Part shown: in pieces, positions 22,161-30,687 of the stretch
Layout of the letters: each line of letters starts with the position of its first letter
Position numbering within the stretch: the first letter of the stretch is position 1
Source of the DNA: Candidatus Defluviicoccus seviourii
GTDB lineage: Bacteria > Pseudomonadota > Alphaproteobacteria > Rhodospirillales > Defluviicoccaceae
Length of the DNA stretch: 64,000 bases
Reading direction: 5' to 3'
NCBI GenBank assembly: GCA_900609035.2
Contig: UXAT02000008.1
Location: 1-64,000 of the forward strand
The notes under the pieces: model-generated
Database searches by the model: none
The model's input: only the letters and a program-made list of their open reading frames with translations
What the model was told of the DNA's origin: nothing
Program-made: the position numbers and the translations under genes

Positions 22161-22610
22161 GTGACCGAGGTCGCGTTTTATCACCTGCAGACGGCACCGC
22201 TCGATCAGGTGCTGCCGCGGCTATTGGAAAAGACGCTCGCCGCCGGCAAGCGGGCGGTCGTGATCGCGGGCTCGCGCGCGCGTGCCGAAGCGCTCGCAAC
22301 CGTGCTGTGGACCTACCGTCCCGACTCCTGGCTGCCGCATGGTACGGTCGAGGACGGCGACGCGGACCAGCAGCCGGTCTGGCTGACCGAACACGACGAG
22401 AACCCTAACGGCGCTTCCTTCCTGTTCCTGACCGAAGGCGCCGATTCGACCGCGATCGCCACATTCGAGCGCTGCTTCGACCTGTTCGACGGCAACGACG
22501 AAGCGGCGGTAGCGGCCGCGCGGGCGCGCTGGCAGGCCCGCAAGCAGGACGGCCACGCGGTCACCTACTGGCGGCAATCGGCGACCGGGGCTTGGCAGCA
22601 AATGGCGTAG
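22161..22610 (+). CDS. holC: DNA polymerase III chi subunit
   Basis: The 149-residue HolC links the clamp-loader psi subunit to single-strand-binding protein. Family features are the opening VAFYHLQTAPLDQVLPRLLEK, the LWTYRPDSWLPHG segment and the C-terminal YWRQSATGAWQ. The start is GTG at 22161. It is co-transcribed with pepA and ends 9 bp before the convergent MFS gene. Confidence 0.9.
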   Translation: MTEVAFYHLQTAPLDQVLPRLLEKTLAAGKRAVVIAGSRARAEALATVLWTYRPDSWLPHGTVEDGDADQQPVWLTEHDENPNGASFLFLTEGADSTAIATFERCFDLFDGNDEAAVAAARARWQARKQDGHAVTYWRQSATGAWQQMA

Positions 22611-22619
22611 AGTCTGGCC

Positions 22620-23807
22620 TCAGGGCTGCGGCGCCCGCGGCGTGAGCGCACTCAAGCGCAGCGCGACGAAGGTGCCGGCAAGGGCGACGGCGGCCATGGC
22701 GAGGTAGGCGCTGCCGCCCAGGCCATGGTACAGCCAGCCCGACGCCAACAGCATCAGCCCCAGTCCTGCTCCCCAGACCAGCCCGGAATAGAGGCTCTGT
22801 GCCGTTGCCGAAAGACTGGCGGGGACGGTCTCGCCGATGCAGGCCATGGCGCCCAAGTGCGCAGCGCCGAAGCTGAACGCGTGCAGGGCCTGCAGGACGA
22901 CGACGGCAGCGAGCGAATCGGTCAAGCCGGTGCCGAGCCAGCGGACGACGGCGGCGATGCCGGCCAGCGTGATCAGGCCGACGCTGCCCAAGTGCCGGGT
23001 GACCCGGCCGCCGTAAGCGAACAGCACGATCTCCGCCAGCACGCCCTCCGCCCACAGGACGCCGATGACGTTCTCCGAGTAGCCTTTCGCCTGCCAATGC
23101 AAGGTACCGAAGGCATAGTAGACCGCGTGGCTGCCCTGGATCAGGCCACAGGCGGCAAGGCTCAGGCTCAGGGCCCGGATGCGCAGCGCTTGCACGATTG
23201 GCAGGCCGCGATGGAGCGGCGAGCGTTCCGTGCGGATGTCGGGCAGAAAGAAACAGGCCGCCGCCGTAGCGGCGACGCAGGCGAGTGACAACCACAGAAT
23301 CGCCGATGGCGGCAGCCAGACCAGCACCTGGCCGGAGACGAGCGCCACGACGATGAAGCTCGTCGATCCCCACAACCGCGTGCGGCCATAATCGAGGCCG
23401 GCCCGCTGCACCGCCATGATCGTGAGGCTTTCGGTCAGCGACATCACCGGCGGCCACAGCGCGTAGAACAGCACGCTTATCAGCAGAATGGGCCAGAATC
23501 CGTTCGTGAAGGCGAAAAGGCAGAAGGTGGCGAGGCTGCCTGCGACCAGGACAAGAATCGACCGCCGCCGCTGGCCCGAGCGGTCGGCCCCGTGCGCCGC
23601 CAGCGGCGCGCTGAACATCTTGATGCCGATGCTGAGCGCCAGAATGACGCCGATCTCGGTCGCGCCCAAGCCGTGCGATGTCAGCCAGACCGGCCAGAAC
23701 GGCTGCTGCACGCCGAGAAAGGCGAAGAAGCCGGCATAGAACAGCGACAGGCGCAAACGCAGCGCGCCTGTTTGCGCAGGCCCGATGCGTTCGTCCGGAG
23801 CGACCAC
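22620..23807 (-). CDS. MFS transporter (phenylpropionate permease-like)
   Basis: A 395-residue carrier with twelve predicted helices. The N-terminal LSLFYAGFFAFLGVQQPFWPVWL and the loop GADRSGQRRR fit the MFS_1_like family, whose described member is the 3-phenylpropionate permease HcaT. No aromatic-degradation genes are nearby, so that substrate is not supported. It lies alone between holC (convergent) and a CBS-domain gene on the same strand 46 bp upstream. Confidence 0.82.
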   Translation of the reverse strand: MVAPDERIGPAQTGALRLRLSLFYAGFFAFLGVQQPFWPVWLTSHGLGATEIGVILALSIGIKMFSAPLAAHGADRSGQRRRSILVLVAGSLATFCLFAFTNGFWPILLISVLFYALWPPVMSLTESLTIMAVQRAGLDYGRTRLWGSTSFIVVALVSGQVLVWLPPSAILWLSLACVAATAAACFFLPDIRTERSPLHRGLPIVQALRIRALSLSLAACGLIQGSHAVYYAFGTLHWQAKGYSENVIGVLWAEGVLAEIVLFAYGGRVTRHLGSVGLITLAGIAAVVRWLGTGLTDSLAAVVVLQALHAFSFGAAHLGAMACIGETVPASLSATAQSLYSGLVWGAGLGLMLLASGWLYHGLGGSAYLAMAAVALAGTFVALRLSALTPRAPQP

Positions 23808-23853
23808 GATCGGGCCTGTCGCTGCCTTTCAGTGCCGGCTTGCGGTGGCTGCC

Positions 23854-24309
23854 TTAGTAGCGCGCGTCGGAGCGGAACAGCCAGTCGGTGAGGTGGGCAA
23901 CGTCGAGCGAGGCCTGCTGGTACAAGAACTCAAGCGCATCGCGGCGCGCCACCAGCCCTGACAGCTTGCCGCCCTCCAGCACCGGCATATGCCGGATGCC
24001 GGTGCCGGCCATCCGCTTCAGGACGTCCTCGAGGTCGTCATCGACGCCGCAGCTCGTGATCGCGGTGGTCATGACGTCGCGGACCAGCATGTGCGCAGCC
24101 TTCTCCTCGTACTTGCCGAGTGCGTGCGCGATGTCGCCCAGCGACAGAACCCCAAGCACATGGTCGTCGACGTCGGTGACGACGGCGAGGGAGAACTTGC
24201 GCGAGCCAACCGGCTGGGCGAACCGGCGCGCCGCCTCGGCCAGCGTGAAGTCGGGATGCATGGTCAACAGCAGCATCCCGTGCAACTTGAGAAACTTCGA
24301 GACTTTCAT
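23854..24309 (-). CDS. CBS-domain protein
   Basis: The 151-residue soluble protein contains a Bateman module of two CBS motifs. The first spans about residues 15-65 (SLAVVTDVDDHVLGVLSLGDIAHAL) and the second about 75-130 (MVRDVMTTA-like start, MPVLEGGKLSGLVARRDAL). CBS pairs bind adenosine nucleotides and regulate other proteins. No enzyme or channel domain is attached, and the partner is unknown. Confidence 0.85.
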   Translation of the reverse strand: MKVSKFLKLHGMLLLTMHPDFTLAEAARRFAQPVGSRKFSLAVVTDVDDHVLGVLSLGDIAHALGKYEEKAAHMLVRDVMTTAITSCGVDDDLEDVLKRMAGTGIRHMPVLEGGKLSGLVARRDALEFLYQQASLDVAHLTDWLFRSDARY

Positions 24310-24404
24310 GGCTACCCTCGGATCCTCCCCTGTTTCCGGTCCTTCCGCCCGGACCGCACGGCCAGGGATCCTAGACGACTTCAGCCGCCATTTCGAGCCT
24401 CTCC

Positions 24405-25259
24405 TCAGCGATCCGTGCCGGCCGCAAGAGCGGTCGGAGTCGCGAACGCCGCGAGGTACGGCAGGCCTTTCAGCACCCGGCTGCCGTACCAGGACACCAT
24501 CTCGGCATCGATCAGCCGGGCCTTGGCCGCATGGCGTGGAAACGCCTCGCCGAACGCCGCCACATGCCGGTCGCCAAACGGAAACGGCTCGCTTGAAAAC
24601 AGGACCAGATCGGCCGCCGCCAGCAACGCCTCGTCAAGATCGATGACGGGATAGCGAACCCCTGTTGTGGCCGGCACGCTCAGCCAGTTGACCAGCGCCA
24701 ACATGCGGGCGATGTAGGTGTCGCGGCTGATGGTCATCCACGGCTCGCGCCAGATCAGGTAGAGCACGGAGCGCGAATGCCAGGCGTGGGCGGCATCGCT
24801 GAGGGCCGCCAATGCGCGGTTGAACGCATCCACCAGCGCTTCGGCCTCGGCCGCGCGGCCAAAAAGTGCCCCCATCAGCCTGAACAGAGCGATGTTGTCG
24901 GTCACTTCGACCGGATGCGTGACAACGACCGTGTAGCCGGCCGCGCTGAGGGCATCGGCTAGTTCCTTCGGCGTCTCATCGATGTTGACGATGACGTGGG
25001 TGGCACGCGCCGCATTGAGCTTGTCCCAATTGAGCGCCTTGGTGCCGCCGACGCTGCGCACGGCCTTCACCTGCGGCACCGGGTGGACGCAGAAGGCGGT
25101 ACGGCCAACGATTTGATCGCCGAGCCCGAGATCGAATAGGAGCTCGGTGATGCTGGGAACGAGCGAGACGATGCGGGCCGCGGCGCCGGCAGGCGTATGC
25201 ACGACGCCTGAGGCATCGGCGCGAACAGCGCGCTCAGGCGCGCTTGCGGTTTCGGTCAT
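24405..25259 (-). CDS. helical-backbone metal receptor (BtuF/TroA-like), cytoplasmic
   Basis: The 284-residue protein has the class III binding-protein fold of BtuF and siderophore receptors: RIVSLVPSITELLFDLGLGDQIVGRT at the start and KLNAARATHVIVNIDETP later. There is no signal peptide; about 27 hydrophilic residues precede the domain. It is therefore probably cytoplasmic, like the stand-alone cobalamin-binding proteins seen in many proteobacteria. No BtuC/D transporter or B12 riboswitch is visible. The ligand is unproven. Confidence 0.8.
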   Translation of the reverse strand: MTETASAPERAVRADASGVVHTPAGAAARIVSLVPSITELLFDLGLGDQIVGRTAFCVHPVPQVKAVRSVGGTKALNWDKLNAARATHVIVNIDETPKELADALSAAGYTVVVTHPVEVTDNIALFRLMGALFGRAAEAEALVDAFNRALAALSDAAHAWHSRSVLYLIWREPWMTISRDTYIARMLALVNWLSVPATTGVRYPVIDLDEALLAAADLVLFSSEPFPFGDRHVAAFGEAFPRHAAKARLIDAEMVSWYGSRVLKGLPYLAAFATPTALAAGTDR

Positions 25260-25302
25260 GCGAACACTCCTCCAGCATTATTGCGCGTGACGCGGCGCCT
25301 TT

Positions 25303-25316
25303 GTGATCCAGATCAC
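25303..25316 (+). promoter_or_regulatory. Crp/Fnr-family binding site
   Basis: GTGATCCAGATCAC is a near-perfect palindrome in the context TTTGTGATCCAGATCACTTA. It matches the E. coli CRP half-sites TGTGA/TCAC and differs from the Fnr/FixK anaerobox TTGATNNNNATCAA at only the two outermost bases. Its centre (25309.5) lies 41.5 bp before the predicted start of the small RNA at 25351, the classical class II activator position. Confidence 0.75.
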
Positions 25317-25338
25317 TTATCGCCGGCCGGCAACGCGC

Positions 25339-25344
25339 GATAGT
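25339..25344 (+). promoter_or_regulatory. predicted -10 element of the small RNA
   Basis: GATAGT matches the -10 consensus at four of six positions and sits seven bases before 25351. There is no -35 hexamer; the Crp/Fnr-type palindrome occupies that position, as expected for an activator-dependent promoter. Confidence 0.5.
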
Positions 25345-25350
25345 GCCGGC

Positions 25351-25430
25351 GGATGGACATTTCATCCGGAGTTCTCCCTTCCCTCAAGAGCACCACCTCG
25401 GGCCGGCCCCCCAGCCGGCCCTTTTGTTTT
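25351..25430 (+). ncRNA. predicted 80-nt Crp/Fnr-dependent small RNA
   Basis: The interval begins where an activator at -41.5 and the -10 element predict transcription to start. It opens with a hairpin (GGATG 25351-25355 / CATCC 25363-25367). An unpaired C/U-rich segment TTCTCCCTTCCCTC (25372-25385) follows, which could pair with Shine-Dalgarno sequences. It ends in an intrinsic terminator. No open reading frame with a ribosome site is present, and the gene to the left runs the other way, so the terminator has no upstream coding gene to serve. The design parallels FnrS-type small RNAs, without sequence identity that I recognise. Confidence 0.55.
25400..25430 (+). terminator. intrinsic terminator of the predicted small RNA
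   Basis: GGGCCGGC (25400-25407) and GCCGGCCC (25414-25421) form an 8-bp GC stem with a 6-nt loop, followed by TTTTGTTTT. The U tract is on the plus strand only. Confidence 0.88.
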
Positions 25431-25700
25431 GTGGCCCCCGCTCCGCTTGTGAGCCGAGCGATGACCGCGCTGCCGGCTGCAAACGCCAGTAGCAATCGGC
25501 GGTGGCGATCACTTTAATCAAAACAATCGGTTTCCTTTGTCAAGGCGGTTGCGGAATACTTCTTCCGCCGATCGAAGGGCAAACGCCTTTGGAATCGGCA
25601 TCGCGCCCCGGCGCTGCGTGACAGTCGGCCGGGGATCGGTGGACGATCGATCGGCACCGACGGCACTGACCACCAGGAGCAGAGGGAAGGGATACATGCG

Positions 25701-27158
25701 ATGAGCAAGGAGAAGAAGCTGACGACAAATGCCGGCGTTCCGGTGCCGGACAACCAGAACGTGATGACGGCCGGGCCGCGCGGCCCGCAACTGCTGCAGG
25801 ATGTCTGGTTTCTGGAGAAGCTCGCCCATTTCGACCGCGAGGTGATTCCGGAGCGGCGCATGCACGCCAAGGGCTCCGGTGCCTACGGCACGTTTACCGT
25901 CACCCATGACATCACGCGCTACACGAAGGCAAAGATCTTTTCCGAAATCGGCAAGAAGACCGAGCTGTTCGCCCGCTTCACGACGGTGGCCGGCGAGCGC
26001 GGCGCCGCCGACGCCGAGCGCGATATCCGCGGCTTCGCGCTCAAGTTCTATACCGAAGAGGGCAACTGGGACATGGTCGGCAACAACACGCCGGTGTTCT
26101 TTTTGCGCGACCCCCTGAAGTTCCCCGACCTCAATCACGCGGTCAAGCGTGACCCGCGCACCAACATGCGCAGCGCCAAGAACACCTGGGACTTCTGGAC
26201 CTCGCTGCCGGAAGCGCTGCACCAGGTCACCATCGTCATGAGTGATCGCGGCATCCCGGCAACCTACCGCCACATGCACGGCTTCGGCAGCCATACCTTC
26301 AGCTTCATCAACGCTCAGAACGAGCGCTACTGGGTCAAGTTTCACTTCAAGTCCGAGCAGGGCATCAGGAATCTGACCGACGCCGAGGCGGAGACGATCA
26401 TCGGCAAGGATCGCGAGAGCCATCAGCGCGATCTGTACGAGAGCATCGAGCGGGGCGACTTCCCGCGCTGGACGCTGAAGGTTCAGATCATGCCGGAGGC
26501 CGACGCGGCAAAGGTCCCCTATCACCCGTTCGACCTGACCAAGATCTGGCCGCACAAGGATTATCCCCTGATCGACGTCGGCGTGATGGAACTGAACCGC
26601 AACCCGGAGAACTTCTTTGCCGAGGTTGAGCAGTCCGCCTTCAATCCGGCGAACGTTCCACCGGGCATTGGCTTCTCGCCCGACAAGATGCTGCAGGGGC
26701 GGCTGTTCTCCTATGGCGATGCGCAACGCTACCGCCTGGGCGTCAATCACCACCTGATCCCGGTGAACGCTCCGCGCTGCCCGGTGCACAGCTACCATCG
26801 CGATGGCGCGATGCGGGTGGACGGCAACCACGGCAGCACCTTGGGTTACGAGCCCAACAGCTACGGCGAATGGCAGCAGCAGCCCGCCTACCGCGAGCCG
26901 CCGCTGGCCCTTGACGGCGCCGCCGATCACTGGGACCACCGCGAGGATGAGGACTACTACTCCCAGCCCGGCATGCTGTTCCGCCTGATGAGCCCGGCGC
27001 AACAACACGTCCTGTTCGAGAACACGGCGCGTTCGATCGGCGAAGCGCCGCGCGAAATTCAGTTTCGTCACATCCGCAACTGCCTGAAGGCGGATCCGGC
27101 CTACGGCAAGGGAGTCGCGGATGCGCTCGGTGTCGCGCTGTCCGAGGTCGGTGCCTGA
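25701..27158 (+). CDS. katA: catalase (haem, clade 3 type)
   Basis: The 485-residue monofunctional haem catalase degrades hydrogen peroxide. The distal active-site His55 lies in [12 protein letters not shown], the conserved Asn in VGNNTPVFF, and the proximal haem-ligand Tyr338 in [14 protein letters not shown]. There is no signal peptide, so it acts in the cytoplasm. Length fits small-subunit clade 3 enzymes. A strong ribosome site (GGAG, then AGGGAAGGG) precedes the ATG. It starts 270 bp after the predicted small RNA terminator, so it needs its own promoter or depends on read-through. Confidence 0.96.
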   Translation: MSKEKKLTTNAGVPVPDNQNVMTAGPRGPQLLQDVWFLEKLAHFDREVIPERRMHAKGSGAYGTFTVTHDITRYTKAKIFSEIGKKTELFARFTTVAGERGAADAERDIRGFALKFYTEEGNWDMVGNNTPVFFLRDPLKFPDLNHAVKRDPRTNMRSAKNTWDFWTSLPEALHQVTIVMSDRGIPATYRHMHGFGSHTFSFINAQNERYWVKFHFKSEQGIRNLTDAEAETIIGKDRESHQRDLYESIERGDFPRWTLKVQIMPEADAAKVPYHPFDLTKIWPHKDYPLIDVGVMELNRNPENFFAEVEQSAFNPANVPPGIGFSPDKMLQGRLFSYGDAQRYRLGVNHHLIPVNAPRCPVHSYHRDGAMRVDGNHGSTLGYEPNSYGEWQQQPAYREPPLALDGAADHWDHREDEDYYSQPGMLFRLMSPAQQHVLFENTARSIGEAPREIQFRHIRNCLKADPAYGKGVADALGVALSEVGA

Positions 27159-27284
27159 ACGGGCGGACCGGGCCACGACTTCGACCGGCAACTGACCCCG
27201 CGGATGAGGGCATCGGCCTCTCGTCCGCGGGTGCGCCGTCACCTTCGAACAGACGCCCCTGCTGGTCCGACCGTCGCCTTCCGG

Positions 27285-27746
27285 CTACTCCACCCGGAAG
27301 GCGCCGTGGCAGCCGCGGCAATGGGCGGAAAGCGTCTGCAGCGCCGCAATCGCTTTCTGCCAGTCGGCGGCTGCGGGCTGCGCCGGGACGGCCTCGGCGA
27401 CAGTCGCGAACTCTGCCGCCGCTCGATGCATGCCGAGCCCCATCTCGCGGAACTCCAGCGGCAGGTAGCGGCCGAACCCGGCGCCGGAGCCCGGCTCTAA
27501 CTCCGTGCGGGCGACCCCGGCGGCACCCTTGAAGTCGGCAGCGGCAAGACGCGCGATGATGTCGTCGAGCGCATCCATGTGGTGGCGCATGTGCGCGAGG
27601 AAAGCCGGACGCAGATCGGCCGGCAGGGCGATCGCTGTCCGCGGATCCGCCTCGGCCGCGGCCAGCTCCGGCGCCTGCGCCAGCGCCGTGAGAGCCATCG
27701 CCGTGAGAGCCAGCGCCGCCAGCGCGAGCCTTCCGAACCGTCGCAT
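27285..27746 (-). CDS. cytochrome c' (class II c-type cytochrome)
   Basis: A 153-residue periplasmic cytochrome with a signal peptide (cleavage after about residue 23, LTALAQA). A four-helix-bundle pattern follows, with the haem-binding CRGCH (Cys143, Cys146, His147) close to the C-terminus, the hallmark of class II cytochromes. The N-terminal helix lacks an obvious Met ligand at the usual cytochrome c-556 position, which favours a five-coordinate cytochrome c'. Such proteins bind NO and are linked to nitrosative stress. It is convergent with katA. Confidence 0.82.
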   Translation of the reverse strand: MRRFGRLALAALALTAMALTALAQAPELAAAEADPRTAIALPADLRPAFLAHMRHHMDALDDIIARLAAADFKGAAGVARTELEPGSGAGFGRYLPLEFREMGLGMHRAAAEFATVAEAVPAQPAAADWQKAIAALQTLSAHCRGCHGAFRVE

Positions 27747-27875
27747 GATTGCTCCTCCGTGGCTGGCAGCCCTGGTCAGCCGGACGGTCCAGCTGGCCAG
27801 ACTTGCCTTCTTCCCCCCAGATTAGGGCGGCCTTCGCCAGCCGGCAAATCTTGTTGCCACACGACGAACGACATA

Positions 27876-27904
27876 TTGACAAAAATCCTCCTGATAGGCA
27901 TAAA
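27876..27904 (+). promoter_or_regulatory. sigma70-type promoter
   Basis: TTGACA (27876-27881), a perfect -35, is followed after 17 bp by CATAAA (27899-27904), four of six matches to the -10 consensus. It is oriented towards the small gene at 27954, predicting a leader of about 40 nt. Confidence 0.6.
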
Positions 27905-27953
27905 GACCTACATTTTGGACGACCCTTGCTCATTTCTGGAGGTGCAGCCTGCT

Positions 27954-28157
27954 ATGCCCGTCTTCATGGGATTTGAAAGAGATATTTTCCGTCGTATTGC
28001 CCGCCGCGGCTGCGCGGCGATGGTCCCGATTGCCAACATCGCCGCCGGCGTTCTGCTCGCAAACAGCAAATTCCCGAGCGCCAGCATCGCGTTCACCATT
28101 GCGTTAGGGTTGGCTTTCGCGCTCTCCCGCTTGGAGCGCACTCTTAATCCCGCGTAA
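27954..28157 (+). CDS. small membrane-associated protein
   Basis: A 67-residue basic protein, not recognised. It has an Arg-rich N-terminal segment (FERDIFRRIARRGC) and one or two hydrophobic stretches, the stronger being SIAFTIALGLAFALS near the C-terminus. Gene status is supported by a strong ribosome site (GGAGGTG) and a good sigma70 promoter upstream. It lies 140 bp before the MlaC-like gene that heads the hopanoid block, but no functional link is shown. Confidence 0.6.
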   Translation: MPVFMGFERDIFRRIARRGCAAMVPIANIAAGVLLANSKFPSASIAFTIALGLAFALSRLERTLNPA

Positions 28158-28297
28158 GGCCGACGCCGCTTGCGGACGGGCGCGCTGCGGACAGCATGCG
28201 CACCGTCTCGCAAGCGAGGCTTGATTTCAGAGGTACGGAACTGCAGTCTTATTGCTTGAGGAACACATCTCCATTCCCTCTGAGCGAGGAGCGAGCA

Positions 28298-28933
28298 GTG
28301 CAGCACGGAGTGCCGACACGGTTCTTCGCCGCCGCGGCGGCAGTCGTGGTCGTTCTGGCGGTTCTCATTGCACCCGCACGAGCCGCCGATGACGACACCC
28401 AGGTGAAAGCACGGGCGTTTATCGAGGGCTTGGCCGATCAGGCTGTGCAGGCGCTGACCAATGCCAGCGTGCCGCGCGAGGAACGCGAAAAGCGCGCACG
28501 GGTCCTTCTGCGCGAAAACTTCGCCGTGCCGACAATCGCTCAGTGGGTGCTCGGCCGCTATTGGCGGGTGGCGACGCCGGCCGAGCAGCAAGAGTACCTG
28601 AGCCTTTTCGAGGACCTGATTGTCGTCACCTACGTCGACCGGTTCACCCGCTATTCGGGCGAGCGCCTGCGCGTCACGCGATCGGTCGGCATGGGCGAGA
28701 CCGGCGACGTCAACGTCTTTTCCGACATCACCAATCCCGGCGGCTCACCGATCGACATCGGCTGGCGGGTGCGAACCCGCGACGGCTCTATGAAAGTCGT
28801 CGACGTCTCGGTCGAGGGCGTAAGCATGGGGCAGACCCAGCGCTCCGAGTTCGCCTCGATCATCCAGAACAATGGCGGCCAAGTGTCAGGCCTGCTCGCC
28901 GAGATGCGCCGGCGCCTGCAACAGGCGAGTTAG
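28298..28933 (+). CDS. MlaC/Ttg2-like periplasmic lipid-binding protein (HpnM-like)
   Basis: A 211-residue exported protein of the MlaC/Ttg2D (toluene-tolerance) family. I chose GTG at 28298, preceded by GAGGAGCGA, because it begins directly with a signal peptide ending near APARA. The frame is open upstream without similarity. Typical elements are the helical first half (FAVPTIAQWVLGRYWRVATPAEQQEYLSLFEDLIV) and the strand region VDVSVEGVSMGQTQRSEF. Hopanoid clusters often carry a member of this family named HpnM, thought to move hopanoids or other lipids between membranes. Here it lies 31 bp before hpnC, which supports that role. Confidence 0.85.
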   Translation: MQHGVPTRFFAAAAAVVVVLAVLIAPARAADDDTQVKARAFIEGLADQAVQALTNASVPREEREKRARVLLRENFAVPTIAQWVLGRYWRVATPAEQQEYLSLFEDLIVVTYVDRFTRYSGERLRVTRSVGMGETGDVNVFSDITNPGGSPIDIGWRVRTRDGSMKVVDVSVEGVSMGQTQRSEFASIIQNNGGQVSGLLAEMRRRLQQAS

Positions 28934-28964
28934 GTCGCGAGGGGGACGGCGCTCGGTTCTGGCC

Positions 28965-29813
28965 ATGGCGGAAACGGTTGTCACGAGCATCGAAGCGCCG
29001 TCCGGAAAGGACGTCGCCTACGAGAACTTCCCGGTCGGCTCCTGGCTTCTGCCGGCGCGATTGCGGCCACACGTGGCCGTGTTCTATGCCTTTGCCCGCG
29101 CCATCGACGACATCGCCGACGATCCGCAGTTGCCACCCGAAGAGAAGATCGCGCGGCTCACCGGGTTCGAGGCGGCGCTGTTGGGCCGGGAAAAGCGCGA
29201 CGGCTTCGCCAAGGCGCACGCAATGCGCCAGACCTTGGCCGCAAGCGGGATCTCGGTACGCCACTGCCTCGACCTCATCTCCGCCTTCAAGCAGGACGCG
29301 ACGCAAGTGCGCTATCGCCGCTGGGAGGATCTGATCGACTATTGCAACCGCTCGGCTGCACCGGTCGGGCGCTTCCTCCTCGATCTGCACGGTGGCGGAC
29401 GCAATGGCTATACGGCCGCTGACGCCTTGTGCAACGCGCTTCAGGTCATCAACCAACTGCAGGATTGCCAGGAGGATTACCGGCTGTTGAACCGGGTTTA
29501 TCTGCCGTGCGACTGGCTCGCCGAGGCCGGCGCCGCGGTCGAGGATCTCGACCGGCCGCGCACGACGCCGGCACTCCGGCACGTCATCGATCGCATGCTC
29601 GATGCAACCGACTCCCTGCTGGCAATCGCGCAGCGGCTGCCCGCCGAGCTCAAGAGCCGGCGGCTCGGCATGGAGTCCTCGGCGATCCTTGCGATTGCGC
29701 GCCTGCTCGTGCAGCGGTTGCGCGCGGGCGACCCACTGGCCGGGCGTGTCGCGCTGTCGAAGGCGGAGTACGCATGGTGCTGTGTCCGCGGCGCCGGTGC
29801 TGCGCTCAGATGA
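28965..29813 (+). CDS. hpnC: squalene synthase HpnC
   Basis: HpnC, HpnD and HpnE replace the single eukaryotic squalene synthase. HpnC converts presqualene diphosphate to hydroxysqualene. The 282-residue protein shows the trans-prenyltransferase fold with two Asp-rich motifs: AIDDIADDP near the N-terminus and NQLQDCQEDY in the middle, plus YLPCDWL. The start is ATG at 28965; an upstream in-frame start would overlap the preceding gene. The stop overlaps the hpnD start (ATGA), so translation is coupled. Confidence 0.92.
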   Translation: MAETVVTSIEAPSGKDVAYENFPVGSWLLPARLRPHVAVFYAFARAIDDIADDPQLPPEEKIARLTGFEAALLGREKRDGFAKAHAMRQTLAASGISVRHCLDLISAFKQDATQVRYRRWEDLIDYCNRSAAPVGRFLLDLHGGGRNGYTAADALCNALQVINQLQDCQEDYRLLNRVYLPCDWLAEAGAAVEDLDRPRTTPALRHVIDRMLDATDSLLAIAQRLPAELKSRRLGMESSAILAIARLLVQRLRAGDPLAGRVALSKAEYAWCCVRGAGAALR

Positions 29814-30685
29814 GGGCGGCAGGAGCGGCGCCTGCCGATAGTACGGAAGCGGCTGATCAGGCGGCCGCCGAGCGGATTGTCGCCCGCTCCGGCACCTCGT
29901 TCTACTGGGGCATGCGGGCGCTGCCGCCGGCCAAGCGGCAGGCGATGTTCGCGGTCTACGCCTTCTGCCGCGAGGTCGACGACATCGCCGATGATCCCGG
30001 CACCATGCCCTCCAAGCTTGGCCGCCTCGACGACTGGCGGGCCGACATCGAGCGCGTCTATGACGGCAAAGCACCGGAAGGTGCGGTCGCGCGCGCGCTC
30101 AGGACTCCTGCGGCCCAATTCGGTCTGCGCAAGGAGGATTTCCTCGCCGTTATCGCCGGCATGGAAATGGATGCCGCCGACCGCTTGCGCATCCGCGACA
30201 TGGACGAACTCAACCTCTATTGCGATCGGGTGGCCTGCGCCGTTGGCCGCCTGTCGGTTCGGATCTTCGGCCTGCCGCAGCCGCTGGGCGATGAGCTCGC
30301 CGATTCGCAAGGTCGGGCGCTGCAGCTCACCAACATCCTGCGCGACCTGCAAGACGATGCAGCGCGTGACCGGCTGTACCTGCCTTGCGACCGGCTGCGC
30401 GCGCACGGGATCAAGGAGACCGAGCCCGACGCCGTGCTCTCGAACCCGGCGCTCACCGCGGTGTGCGAGGATTTGGCCCAGCGTGCGTGCGCATACTTCG
30501 CCGCCGCCGATCGGGCGGCAGCGCAGTGCGACCGCAAGGCGGTGCGGCCTGCGCGGATGATGATGGAGGTCTACCGGCGCACCCTGCAGGCGCTGATGGC
30601 GCGCGGCTGGCGCCGCTGGCAGGAGCCGGTCGCCCTCTCGCCGGCGGTGAAGCTGTGGGTGGCTCTGCGCTACGGACTGATCTAG
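29810..30685 (+). CDS. hpnD: presqualene diphosphate synthase HpnD
   Basis: HpnD joins two farnesyl diphosphates to presqualene diphosphate. The 291-residue protein contains SFYWGMRALPPAKR, the first Asp-rich motif REVDDIADDP and the second NILRDLQDDAARDRLYLP, all canonical for phytoene/squalene synthases. The start ATG at 29810 overlaps the hpnC stop, and the stop is 2 bp before the hpnE start, so hpnC, hpnD and hpnE form one tight operon. Confidence 0.94.
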   Translation: MRAAGAAPADSTEAADQAAAERIVARSGTSFYWGMRALPPAKRQAMFAVYAFCREVDDIADDPGTMPSKLGRLDDWRADIERVYDGKAPEGAVARALRTPAAQFGLRKEDFLAVIAGMEMDAADRLRIRDMDELNLYCDRVACAVGRLSVRIFGLPQPLGDELADSQGRALQLTNILRDLQDDAARDRLYLPCDRLRAHGIKETEPDAVLSNPALTAVCEDLAQRACAYFAAADRAAAQCDRKAVRPARMMMEVYRRTLQALMARGWRRWQEPVALSPAVKLWVALRYGLI

Positions 30686-30687
30686 GC

